Numbered from the stretch's first letter, positions 40,489 through 54,276 are shown. The stretch: DNA of 64,000 nt from Argentina anserina (GCF_933775445.1 NW_026089527.1:310001-374000), one strand, 5' to 3'. Numbers and translations: made by a program. Notes: generated from the sequence alone by a model not told the origin.

Positions 40489-43400
40489 AAAGATACTCAA
40501 ACGAGAAATGAAAAGATACACAATTAGAATAGTAAAGATACGCAAACGATGTAAAGATACTAAGTTTGAAAGAAACACACTCCCACACTTGCAAAACTCT
40601 CAAATTCAATAGAAACTCGCATCAAAAAGACTTACAGAAAGATACTCAAACGAGAAATGAAAACATACACAATTGGAATAGTAAAGATACGCAAACGATG
40701 TAAAGATACACAATTGGAATAGTAAAGATACGCAAACGATGTAAAGATACTCAGTTTGAAAGAAACACACACCCACACTTGCAAAACTCTCAAATTCAAT
40801 AGAAACTCGCATCAGAAAGCCTTACAGAAAGATACTCAAACCAGAATTGAAAACATACACAATTGGAATAGGAAAGATACGCAAACGATGTAAAGATACA
40901 CAATTGGAATAGTAAAGATACGCAAACGATGTAAAGATACTCAGTTTGAAAGAAACACACTCCCACACTTGCAAAACCCTCAAATTTAATAGAAACTCGC
41001 ATCATAAAGCCTTACATAAAGATACTCAAACGAGATATGAAAAGATACACAATTAGAATAGTAAAGATACGCAAACGATGTAAAGATACACAATTGGAAT
41101 AGTAAAGATACGCAAACGATGTAAAGATACTAAGTTTGAAAGAAACACACTCCCACACTTGCAAAACTCTCAAATTCAATAGAAACTCGCATCAGAAAGC
41201 CTTACAGAAAGATACTCAAACGAGAAATGAAAAGATACACAATTGGAATAGTAAAGATACGCAAATGATGTAAAGATAAACAATTTGAAAGAAACACACT
41301 CCCACACTTGGAAAACTCTCAAATACAATAGAAACTCGCATCAGAAGCCTTACAGAAAGATACTCAAACTAGAAATGAAAAGATACACAATTGGTATAGT
41401 AAAGATACGCAAACGATGTAAAGATACACAATTGGAATAGTAAAGATACGCAAACGATGTAAAGATACTCAGTTTGAAAGAAACACACTCCCACACTTGC
41501 AAAACCCTCAAATTCAATAGAAACTCGCATCATAAAGCCTTACAGAAAGATACTCAAACGAGAAATGAAAAGATACACAATTGGAATAGTAAAGATACGC
41601 AAATGATGTAAAGATACACAATTGGAATAGTAAAGATACGCAAACGATGTAAAGATACTAAGTTTGAAAGAAACACACTCCCACACTTGCAAAACTCTCA
41701 AATTCAATAGAAACTCGCATCAGAAATCCGTTCAGAACGATACTCAAACCAGAATTGAAAACATACACAATTGGAATAGGAAAGATACGCAAACGATGTA
41801 AAGATACTCAGTTTTAAAGAAACTCGCTCCCTCACTTGCAAAATACTCAAATTCAATAGAAACTCGCATCAGAAAGCCTTATAGAAAGATACTCAAACGA
41901 GAAATGAAAACATACACAATTGGAATAGTAAAGATACGCAAACGATGTAAAGATAGACAATTGGAATAGTAAAGATACGCAAACGATGTAAAGATACTCA
42001 GTTTGAAAGAAACACACTCCCACACTTGCAAAACTCTTAAATTCAATAGAAACTCGCATCAGAAAGCCTTACAGAAAGATACTCAAACGAGAAATGAAAA
42101 GATACACAATTAGAATAGTAAAGATACGCAAACGATGTAAAGATACTCAGTTTGAAAGAAACACACACCCACACTTGCAAAACTCTCAAATTCAATAGAA
42201 ACTCGAATCAGAAAGCCTTACAGAAAGATACTCAAACGAGAAATGAAAAGATACACAATTGGAATAGTAAAGATACGCAAACGATGTAAAGATACACAAT
42301 TTGAATAGTAAAGATACGCAAACGATGTAAAGATACTCAGTTTGAAAGAAACACACTCCCACACTTGCAAAACTCTCAAATTCAATAGAAACTCGAATCA
42401 GAAAGCCTTACAGAAAGATACTCAAACGAGAAATGAAAAGATACACAATTGGAATAGTAAAGATACGCAAACGATGTAAAGATACACAATTTGAATAGTA
42501 AAGATACGCAAACGATGTAAAGATACTCAGTTTGAAAGAAACACACTCCCACACTTGCAAAACTCTCAAATTCAATAGAAACTCGCATCAGAAAGCCTTA
42601 CAGAAAGATACTCAAACGAGAAATGAAAAGATACAGAATTGGAATAGTAAAGATACGCAATCGATGTAAAGATACTAAGTTTGAAAGAAACACACTCCCA
42701 CACTTGCAAAACTCTCAAATACAATAGAAACTCGCATCAGAAGCGTTACAGAAAGATACACAAACGAGAAATGAAAAGATACACAATTGGAATAGTAAAG
42801 ATACGCAAACGATGTAAAGATACTCAGTTTGAAAGAAACACACTCCCACACTTGCAAAACTCTCAAATTCAATAGAAACTCGCATCAAAAAGACTTACAG
42901 AAAGATACTCAAACGAGAAATGAAAACATACACAATTGGAATAGTAAAGATACGCAAACGATGTAAAGATACACAATTGGAATAGTAAAGATACGCAAAC
43001 GATGTAAAGATACTCAGTTTGAAAGAAACACACTCCCACACTTGCAAAACTCTCAAATTCAATAGAAACTCGCATCAGAAAGCCTTACAGAAAGATACTA
43101 AAACGAGAAATGAAAAGATACACAATTGGAATAGTAAAGATACGCAAACGATGTAAAGATACACAATTGGAATAGTAAAGATACGCAAACGATGTAAAGA
43201 TACTAAGTTTGAAAGAAACACACTCCCACACTTGCAAAACTCTCAAATTCAATAGAAACTCGCATCAGAAAGCCTTACAGAAAGATACTAAAACGAGAAA
43301 TGAAAAGATACACAATTGGAATAGTAAAGATACGCAAACGATGTAAAGATACACAATTGGAATAGTAAAGATACGCAAACGATGTAAAGATACTAAGTTT

Positions 43401-46400
43401 GAAAGAAACACACTCCCACACTTGCAAAACTCTCAAATTCAATAGAAACTCGCATCAGAAATCCGTTCAGAAAGATACTCCAACCAGAATTGAAAACATA
43501 CACAATTGGAATAGTAAAGATACGCAAACGATGTAAAGATACTCAGTTTGAAAGAAACACACTCCCACACTTGCAAAATTCTCAAATTCAATAGAAACTC
43601 GCATCAAAAAGCCTTACAGAAAGATACTCAAACGAGAAATGAAAAGATACACAATTACAATAGTAAAGATACGCAAACGATGTAAAGATACACAATTGGA
43701 ATAGTAATGATACGCAAACGATGTAAAGATACTCAGTTTGAAAGAAACACACTCCCACACTTGCAAAACTCTCAAATTCAATAGAAACTCGCATCAGAAA
43801 GCCTTACAGAAACATACTCAAACGAGAAATGAAAAGATACACAATTGGAATAGTAAAGATACGCAAACGATATAAAGATACACAATTGGAATAGTAAAGA
43901 TACGCAAACGATGTAAAGATACTCAGTTTGAAAGAAACACACTCCCACACTTGCAAAACTCTCAAATTCAATAGAAACTCGCATCAGAAATCCGTTCAGA
44001 AAGATACTCAAACCAGAATTGAAAACATACACAATTGGAATAGGAAAGATACGCAAACGATGTAAAGATACTCAGTTTGAAAGAAACACACTCCCACACT
44101 TGCAAAACTCTCAAATTCAATAGAAACTCGCATCAGAAAGCCTTACAGAAAGATACTCAAACGAGAAATGAAAAGATACACAATTGGAATAGTAAAGATA
44201 CGCAAACGATGTAAATATACACAATTGGAATAGTAAAGATACGCAAACGATGTAAAGATACTCAGTTTGAAAGAAACACACTCCCACACTTGCAAAATTC
44301 TCAAATTCAATAGAAACTCGCATCAAAAAGCCTTACAGAAAGATACTCAAACGAGAAATGAAAAGATACACAATTAGAATAGTAAAGATACGCAAACGAT
44401 GTAAAGATACTCAATTGGAATAGTAAAGATACGCAAACGATGTAAAGATACTCAGTTTGAAAGAAACACACTCCCACACTTGGAAAACTCTCAAATTCAA
44501 TAGAAACTCGCATCAGAAATCCGTTCAGAAAGATACTCAAACCAGAATTGAAAACATACACAATTGGAATAGGAAAGATACGCAAACGATGTAAAGATAC
44601 TCAGTTTTAAAGAAACACACTCCCACACTTGCAAAACTCTCAAATTCAATAGAAACTCGCATCAGAAATCAGTTCAGAAAGATACTCAAACCAGAATTGA
44701 AAACATACACAATTGGAATAGGAAAGATACGCAAACGATGTAAAGATACTCAGTTTTAAAGAAACACACTCCCACACTTGCAAAACTCTCAAATTCAATA
44801 GAAACTCGCATCAGAAAGCCTTACAGAAAGATACTCAAACGAGAAATGAAAAGATACACAATTGGAATAGTAAAGATACGCAAACGATATAAAGATACAC
44901 AATTGGAATAGTAATGTTACGCAAACGATGTAAAGATACTCAGTTTGAAAGAAACACACTCCCACACTTGCAAAACTCTCAAATTCAATAGAAACTCGCA
45001 TCAGAAATCCGTTCAGAAAGATACTCAAACCAGAATTGAAAACATACACAATTGGAATAGGAAAGATACGCAAACGATGTAAAGATACTAAGTTTGAAAG
45101 AAACACACTCCCACACTTGCAAAACTCTCAAATTCAATAGAAACTCGCATCAGAAAGCCTTACAGAAAGATACTCAAACGAGAAATGAAAAGATACACAA
45201 TTGGAATAGTAAAGATACGCAAACGATGTAAAGATACACAATTGGAATAGTAAAGATACGCAAACGATGTAAAGATACTAAGTTTGAAAGAAACACACTC
45301 CCACACTTGCAAAACTCTCAAATTCAATAGAAACTCGCATCAGAAATCCGTTCAGAAAGATACTCCAACCAGAATTGAAAACATACACAATTGGAATAGT
45401 AAAGATACGCAAACGATGTAAAGATACTCAGTTTGAAAGAAACACACTCCCACACTTGCAAAATTCTCAAATTCAATAGAAACTCGCATCAAAAAGCCTT
45501 ACAGAAAGATACTCAAACGAGAGATGAAAAGATACACAATTACAATAGTAAAGATACGCAAACGATGTAAAGATACACAATTGGAATAGTAATGATACGC
45601 AAACGATGTAAAGATACTCAGTTTGAAAGAAACACACTCCCACACTTGCAAAACTCTCAAATTCAATAGAAACTCGCATCAGAAAGCCTTACAGAAAGAT
45701 ACTCAAACGAGAAATGAAAAGATACACAATTGGAATAGTAAAGATACGCAAACGATGTAAAGATACACAATTGGAATAGTAAAGATACGCAAACGATGTA
45801 AAGATACTCAGTTTGAAAGAAACACACTCCCACACTTGCAAAACTCTCAAATTCAATAGAAACTCGCATCAGAAATCCGTTCAGAAAGATACTCAAACCA
45901 GAATTGAAAACATACACAATTGGAATAGGAAAGATACGCAAACGATGTAAAGATACTCAGTTTGACAGAAACACACTCCCACACTTGCAAAACTCTCAAA
46001 TTCAATAGAAACTCGCATCAGAAAGCCTTACAGAAAGATACTCAAACGAGAAATGAAAAGATACACAATTGGAATAGTAAAGATACGCAAACGATATAAA
46101 GATACACAATTGGAATAGTAAAGATACGCAAACGATGTAAAGATACTCAGTTTGAAAGAAACACACTCCCACACTTGCAAAACTCTCAAATTCAATAGAA
46201 ACTCGCATCAGAAATCCGTTCAGAAAGATACTCAAACCAGAATTGAAAACATACACAATTGGAATAGTAAAGATACGCAAACGATGTAAAGATACTCAGT
46301 TTGAAAGAAACACACTCCCACACTTGCAAAACTCTCAAATTCAATAGAAACTCGCATCAGAAAGCCTTACAGAAAGATACTCAAACGAGAAATGAAAAGA

Positions 46401-46679
46401 TACACAATTGGAATAGTAAAGATACGCAAACGATGTAAAGATACACAATTGGAATAGTAAAGATACGCAAACGATGTAAAGATACTAAGTTTGAAAGAAA
46501 CACACTCCCACACTTGCAAAACTCTCAAATTCAATAGAAACTCGCATCAGAAATCCGTTCAGAAAGATACTCCAACCAGAATTGAAAACATACACAATTG
46601 GAATAGTAAAGATACGCAAACGATGTAAAGATACTCAGTTTGAAAGAAACACACTCCCACACTTGCAAAATTCTCAAAT

Positions 46680-49600
46680 TCAATAGAAACTCGCATCAAA
46701 AAGCCTTACAGAAAGATACTCAAACGAGAAATGAAAAGATACACAATTACAATAGTAAAGATACGCAAACGATGTAAAGATACACAATTGGAATAGTAAT
46801 GATACGCAAACGATGTAAAGATACTCAGTTTGAAAGAAACACACTCCCACACTTGCAAAACTCTCAAATTCAATAGAAACTCGCATCAGAAAGCCTTACA
46901 GAAAGATACTCAAACGAGAAATGAAAAGATACACAATTGGAATAGTAAAGATACGCAAACGATATAAAGATACACAATTGGAATAGTAAAGATACGCAAA
47001 CGATGTAAAGATACTCAGTTTGAAAGAAACACACTCCCACACTTGCAAAACTCTCAAATTCAATAGAAACTCGCATCAGAAATCCGTTCAGAAAGATACT
47101 CAAACCAGAATTGAAAACATACACAATTGGAATAGGAAAGATACGCAAACGATGTAAAGATACTCAGTTTGACAGCATCACACTCCCACACTTGCAAAAC
47201 TCTCAAATTCAATAGAAACTCGCATCAGAAAGCCTTACAGAAAGATACTCAAACGAGAAATGAAAAGATACACAATTGGAATAGTAAAGATACGCAAACG
47301 ATATAAAGATACACAATTGGAATAGTAAAGATACGCAAACGATGTAAAGATACTCAGTTTGAAAGAAACACACTCCCACACTTGCAAAACTCTCAAATTC
47401 AATAGAAACTCGCATCAGAAAGCCTTACAGAAAGATACTCAAACGAGAAATGAAAAGATACACAATTGGAATAGTAAAGATACGCAAACGATATAAAGAT
47501 ACACAATTGGAATAGTAAAGATACGCAAACGATGTAAAGATACTCAGTTTGAAAGAAACACACTCCCACACTTGCAAAACTCTCAAATTCAATAGAAACT
47601 CGCATCAGAAATCCGTTCAGAAAGATACTCAAACCAGAATTGAAAACATACACAATTGGAATAGGAAAGATACGCAAACGATGTAAAGATACTCAGTTTG
47701 ACAGAAACACACTCCCACACTTGCAAAACTCTCAAATTCAATAGAAACTCGCATCAGAAAGCCTTACAGAAAGATACTCAAACGAGAAATGAAAAGATAC
47801 ACAATTGGAATAGTAAAGATACGCAAACGATATAAAGATACACAATTGGAATAGTAAAGATACGCAAACGATGTAAAGATACTCAGTTTGAAAGAAACAC
47901 ACTCCCACACTTGCAAAACTTTCAAATTCAATAGAAACTCGCATCAGAAATCCGTTCAGAAAGATACTCAAACCAGAATTGAAAACATACACAATTGGAA
48001 TAGTAAAGATACGCAAACGATGTAAAGATACTCAGTTTGAAAGAAACACACTCCCACACTTGCAAAACTCTCAAATTCAATAGAAACTCGCATCAAAAAG
48101 ACTTACAGAAAGATACTCAAACGAGAAATGAAAACATACACAATTGGAATAGTAAAGATACGCAAACGATGTAAAGATACACAATTGGAATAGTAAAGAT
48201 ACGCAAACGATGTAAAGATACTCAGTTTGAAAGAAACACACTCCCACACTTGCAAAACTCTCAAATTCAATAGAAACTCGCATCAGAAAGCCTTACAGAA
48301 AGATACTAAAACGAGAAATGAAAAGATACTCAAATTGGAATAGTAAAGATACGCAAACGATGTAAAGATACACAATTGGAATAGTAAAGATACGCAAACG
48401 ATGTGAAGATACTAAGTTTGAAAGAAACACACTCCCACACTTGCAAAACTCTCAAATTCAATAGAAACTCGCATCAGAAAGCCTTACAGAAAGATACTAA
48501 AACGAGAAATGAAAAGATACACAATTGGAATAGTAAAGATACGCAAACGATGTAAAGATACACAATTGGAATAGTAAAGATACGCAAACGATGTAAAGAT
48601 ACTAAGTTTGAAAGAAACACACTCCCACACTTGCAAAACTCTCAAATTCAATAGAAACTCGCATCAGAAATCCGTTCAGAAAGATACTCCAACCAGAATT
48701 GAAAACATACACAATTGGAATAGTAAAGATACGCAAACGATGTAAAGATACTCAGTTTGAAAGAAACACACTCCCACACTTGCAAAATTCTCAAATTCAA
48801 TAGAAACTCGCATCAAAAAGCCTTACAGAAAGATACTCAAACGAGAAATGAAAAGATACACAATTACAATAGTAAAGATACGCAAACGATGTAAAGATAC
48901 ACAATTGGAATAGTAATGATACGCAAACGATGTAAAGATACTCAGTTTGAAAGAAACACACTCCCACACTTGCAAAACTCTCAAATTCAATAGAAACTCG
49001 CATCAGAAAGCCTTACAGAAAGATACTCAAACGAGAAATGAAAAGATACACAATTGGAATAGTAAAGATACGCAAACGATATAAAGATACACAATTGGAA
49101 TAGTAAAGATACGCAAACGATGTAAAGATACTCAGTTTGAAAGAAACACACTCCCACACTTGCAAAACTCTCAAATTCAATAGAAACTCGCATCAGAAAT
49201 CCGTTCAGAAAGATACTCAAACCAGAATTGAAAACATACACAATTGGAATAGGAAAGATACGCAAACGATGTAAAGATACTCAGTTTGACAGAAACACAC
49301 TCCCACACTTGCAAAACTCTCAAATTCAATAGAAACTCGCATCAGAAAGCCTTACAGAAAGATACTCAAACGAGAAATGAAAAGATACACAATTGGAATA
49401 GTAAAGATACGCAAACGATATAAAGATACACAATTGGAATAGTAAAGATACGCAAACGATGTAAAGATACTCAGTTTGAAAGAAACACACTCCCACACTT
49501 GCAAAACTCTCAAATTCAATAGAAACTCGCATCAGAAAGCCTTACAGAAAGATACTCAAACGAGAAATGAAAAGATACACAATTGGAATAGTAAAGATAC

Positions 49601-51441
49601 GCAAACGATATAAAGATACACAATTGGAATAGTAAAGATACGCAAACGATGTAAAGATACTCAGTTTGAAAGAAACACACTCCCACACTTGCAAAACTCT
49701 CAAATTCAATAGAAACTCGCATCAGAAATCCGTTCAGAAAGATACTCAAACCAGAATTGAAAACATACACAATTGGAATAGTAAAGATACGCAAACGATG
49801 TAAAGATACTCAGTTTGACAGAAACACACTCCCACACTTGCAAAACTCTCAAATTCAATAGAAACTCGCATCAGAAAGCCTTACAGAAAGATACTCAAAC
49901 GAGAAATGAAAAGATACACAATTGGAATAGTAAAGATACGCAAACGATATAAAGATACACAATTGGAATAGTAAAGATACGCAAACGATGTAAAGATACT
50001 CAGTTTGAAAGAAACACACTCCCACACTTGCAAAACTTTCAAATTCAATAGAAACTCGCATCAGAAATCCGTTCAGAAAGATACTCAAACCAGAATTGAA
50101 AACATACACAATTGGAATAGTAAAGATACGCAAACGATGTAAAGATACTCAGTTTGAAAGAAACACACTCCCACACTTGCAAAACTCTCAAATTCAATAG
50201 AAACTCGCATCAAAAAGACTTACAGAAAGATACTCAAACGAGAAATGAAAACATACACAATTGGAATAGTAAAGATACGCAAACGATGTAAAGATACACA
50301 ATTGGAATAGTAAAGATACGCAAACGATGTAAAGATACTCAGTTTGAAAGAAACACACTCCCACACTTGCAAAACTCTCAAATTCAATAGAAACTCGCAT
50401 CAGAAAGCCTTACAGAAAGATACTAAAACGAGAAATGAAAAGATACACAATTGGAATAGTAAAGATACGCAAACGATGTAAAGATACACAATTGGAATAG
50501 TAAAGATACGCAAACGATGTGAAGATACTAAGTTTGAAAGAAACACACTCCCACACTTGCAAAACTCTCAAATTCAATAGAAACTCGCATCAGAAAGCCT
50601 TACAGAAAGATACTAAAACGAGAAATGAAAAGATACACAATTGGAATAGTAAAGATACGCAAACGATGTAAAGATACACAATTGGAATAGTAAAGATACG
50701 CAAACGATGTAAAGATACTAAGTTTGAAAGAAACACACTCCCACACTTGCAAAACTCTCAAATTCAATAGAAACTCGCATCAGAAATCCGTTCAGAAAGA
50801 TACTCCAACCAGAATTGAAAACATACACAATTGGAATAGTAAAGATACGCAAACGATGTAAAGATACTCAGTTTGAAAGAAACACACTCCCACACTTGCA
50901 AAATTCTCAAATTCAATAGAAACGCGCATCAAAAAGCCTTACAGAAAGATACTCAAACGAGAAATGAAAAGATACACAATTACAATAGTAAAGATACGCA
51001 AACGATGTAAAGATACACAATTGGAATAGTAATGATACGCAAACGATGTAAAGATACTCAGTTTGAAAGAAACACACTCCCACACTTGCAAAACTCTCAA
51101 ATTCAATAGAAACTCGCATCAGAAAGCCTTACAGAAAGATACTCAAACGAGAAATGAAAAGATACACAATTGGAATAGTAAAGATACGCAAACGATATAA
51201 AGATACACAATTGGAATAGTAAAGATACGCAAACGATGTAAAGATACTCAGTTTGAAAGAAACACACTCCCACACTTGCAAAACTCTCAAATTCAATAGA
51301 AACTCGCATCAGAAATCCGTTCAGAAAGATACTCAAACCAGAATTGAAAACATACACAATTGGAATAGGAAAGATACGCAAACGATGTAAAGATACTCAG
51401 TTTGACAGAAACACACTCCCACACTTGCAAAACTCTCAAAT
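46680..51441 (+). repeat. Higher-order repeat, ~2117-bp unit
   Basis: Units 46680-48796 (2117 bp) and 48797-50912 (2116 bp) match, and a third partial unit runs from 50913. Shared private variants include ACAATTACAATAG, GTAATGATACGC, AACGATATAAAG, TTTGACAGAAACAC and GATACTAAAACGAG. Relatives from 42869 to about 44800 lie 7325 bp before 50194-52120. Confidence 0.83.
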
Positions 51442-52670
51442 TCAATAGAAACTCGCATCAGAAAGCCTTACAGAAAGATACTCAAACGAGAAATGAAAAG
51501 ATACACAATTGGAATAGTAAAGATACGCAAACGATGTAAAGATACACAATTGGAATAGTAAAGATACGCAAACGATGTAAAGATACTCAGTTTGAAAGAA
51601 ACACACTCCCACACTTGCAAAATTCTCAAATTCAATAGAAACTCGCATCAAAAAGCCTTACAGAAAGATACTCAAACGAGAAATGAAAAGATACACAATT
51701 AGAATAGTAAAGATACGCAAACGATGTAAAGATACTCAATTGGACTAGTAAAGATACGCAAACGATGTAAAGATACTCAGTTTGAAAGAAACACACTCCC
51801 ACACTTGGAAAACTCTCAAATTCAATAGAAACTCGCATCAGAAATCCGTTCAGAAAGATACTCAAACCAGAATTGAAAACATACACAATTGGAATAGGAA
51901 AGATACGCAAACGATGTAAAGATACTCAGTTTTAAAGAAACACACTCCCACACTTGCAAAACTCTCAAATTCAATAGAAACTCGCATCAGAAATCCGTTC
52001 AGAAAGATACTCAAACCAGAATTGAAAACATACACAATTGGAATAGGAAAGATACGCAAACGATGTAAAGATACTCAGTTTTAAAGAAACACACTCCCAC
52101 ACTTGCAAAACTCTCAAATTCAATAGAAACTCGCATCAGAAAGCCTTACAGAAAGATACTCAAACGAGAAATGAAAAGATACACAATTGGAATAGTAAAG
52201 ATACGCAAACGATATAAAGATACACAATTGGAATAGTAATGATACGCAAACGATGTAAAGATACTAAGTTTGAAAGAAACACACTCCCACACTTGCAAAA
52301 CTCTCAAATTCAATAGAAACTCGCATCAGAAATCCGTTCAGAAAGATACTCAAACCAGAATTGAAAACATACACAATTGGAATAGAAAAGATACGCAAAC
52401 GATGTAAAGATACTCAGTTTGAAAGAAACACACTCCCACACTTGCAAAACTCTCAAATTCAATAGAAGCTCGCATCAGAAAGCCTTACAGAAAGATACTC
52501 AAACGAGAAATGAAAAGATACACAATTGGAATAGTAAAGATACGCAAACGATGTAAAGATACACAATTGGAATAGTAAAGATACGCAAACGATGTAAAGA
52601 TACTAAGTTTGAAAGAAACACACTCCCACACTTGCAAAACTCTCAAATTCAATAGAAACTCGCATCAGAA

Positions 52671-53646
52671 AGCCTTACAGAAAGATACTCAAACCAGAAT
52701 TGAAAACATACACAATTGGAATAGGAAAGATACGCAAACGATGTAAAGATACTCAGTTTCAAAGAAACACACTCCCACACTTGCAAAACTCTCAAATTCA
52801 ATAGAAACTCACATCAAAAAGCCTTACAGAAAGATACTCAAATGAGAAATGAAAAGATACACAATTAGAATAGTAAAGATACGCAAACGATGTAAAGATA
52901 CACAATTGGAATAGTAAAGATACGCAAACGATGTAAAGATACTCAGTTTTAAAGAAACACACTACCACACTTGGAAAACTCTCAAATTCAATAGAAACTC
53001 GCATCAGAAAGCCTTAAAGAAAGATACTCAAACGAGATTTGAAAAGATACACAATTGGAATAGTAAAGATCCGCAAACGATGTAAAACTACTCAGTTTGA
53101 AAGAAACACACTCCCACACTTGCAAAACTCTCAAATTCAATAGAAACTCGCATCAGAAAGCCTTACAGAAAGATACTCAAACCAGAATTGAAAACATACA
53201 CAATTGGAATAGGAAAGATACGCAAACGATGTAAAGATACTCAGTTTCAAAGAAACACACTCCCACACTTGCAAAACTCTCAAATTCAATAGAAACTCAC
53301 ATCAAAAAGCCTTACAGAAAGATACTCAAATGAGAAATGAAAAGATACACAATTAGAATAGTAAAGATACGCAAACGATGTAAAGATACACAATTGGAAT
53401 AGTAAAGATACGCAAACGATGTAAAGATACTCAGTTTTAAAGAAACACACTACCACACTTGGAAAACTCTCAAATTCAATAGAAACTCGCATCAGAAAGC
53501 CTTAAAGAAAGATACTCAAACGAGATTTGAAAAGATACACAATTGGAATAGTAAAGATCCGCAAACGATGTAAAACTACTCAGTTTGAAAGAAACACACT
53601 CCCACACTTGCAAAACTCTCAAATTCAATAGAAACTCGCATCAGAA
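52671..53646 (+). repeat. 488-bp tandem duplication next to the retrotransposon
   Basis: Units 52671-53158 and 53159-53646 appear identical. They share GTTTCAAAGAAACAC, AACTCACATCAAAAAGCC, CACTACCACACTTGG, ACGAGATTTG and AAGATCCGCAAACGATG. They form the last duplicated block before the element junction. Confidence 0.85.
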
Positions 53647-54200
53647 AGCCTTACAGAAAGATACTCAAACGAGAAATGAAAAGATACACAATTGGAATAG
53701 TAAAGATACGCAAACGATGTAAAGATACTATGTTTGAAAGAAACACACTCCCACACTTGCAAAACTCTCAAATTCAATAGAAACTCGCATCAGAAAGCCT
53801 TACAGAAAGATACTCAAACGAGAAATGAAAAGATACACAATTGGAATAGTAAAGATACGCAAACGATGTAAAGATACTAAGTTTGAAAGAATGATAGGAG
53901 CACAAAGTGTGACGTTCTTAATGTATATATGCCCTATTCTTATGCTTTGTTACTTCTTATTTAGTTGTTTTTGGTTCATATTTGATACATGTATGTTCTA
54001 GGTAGAGCTATTTCGATTTTAGATGATTTGATGATGAAATTGTGTTAAGTGTTAGAACTCCTGATTGAGCTAGGATTCCTTACTCGACTAGGACTCTACT
54101 TTCCTATTTTCATTCTTTCCTATTCCTTAATCGACGATTTCTTTTCAGGAAAGACAAATCATATTTGGAAAGAAAGGAGAGTTGCCGAGTTGCATTCCTA

Positions 54201-54276
54201 GTTGAACAAGGAAATCATATTCGAGTTGAACAAGGAGAAGAGGAGGCCGGCCTAGCTATTCCTAGTTGGACCAAGA
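54201..54276 (+). repeat. Short direct repeats in U3 (GTTGAACAAGGA)
   Basis: GTTGAACAAGGA occurs at 54201-54212 and 54225-54236, with a looser third copy GTTGGACCAAGA at 54265-54276. They lie about 160-235 bp upstream of the TATA box, where U3 enhancer repeats are often found. A regulatory role is inference. Confidence 0.55.

Larger units (their letters stand above)
1..53891 (+). repeat. Satellite DNA array, ~190-bp bipartite monomer, head to tail
   Basis: The whole stretch is one tandem array in a single orientation, with no inversion, gap or foreign insert visible. Each monomer has a core running from TCAGTTTGAAAGAAACACAC through CTCCCACACTTGCAAAACTC, AATAGAAACTCGCATCAGAA and GCCTTACAGAAAGATACTC. 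The core is followed by one to four 41-bp subunits built on ACAATTGGAATAGTAAAGAT and ACGCAAACGAT. Monomer length is 108 + 41n: about 149, 190, 231 or 272 bp. By length the array holds roughly 260 monomers. Neighbouring monomers differ at diagnostic bases, while blocks of several monomers repeat almost exactly, so it is organised in higher-order repeats. It is A+T rich, with CpG mainly in ACGCAAACGAT, AACGAG and CTCGCAT. I do not recognise the family; it does not resemble the Arabidopsis 180-bp centromere repeat. A centromeric or pericentromeric role is inference. Confidence 0.97.

Noticed and set aside
1..53500. Hundreds of minus-strand open frames of 61-272 codons across the satellite
   Set aside because: They are the same few peptides read from the repeat in several frames. 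Long ones arise where AGAAGCC monomers are 189 bp (a multiple of three), and they end where a 190-bp monomer shifts the frame. Codon usage and composition only mirror the repeat.
1..53891. CRISPR array
   Set aside because: Repeats are contiguous, with no unique spacers and no cas genes. Monomer and subunit lengths fit a plant satellite.
1..53891. Telomeric or subtelomeric repeat
   Set aside because: No TTTAGGG or similar telomere motif runs are present.
1..53891. CENP-B-box-like motif in the monomer
   Set aside because: No stretch matches the conserved TTCG....CGGG core; only short AT-rich resemblances were seen.
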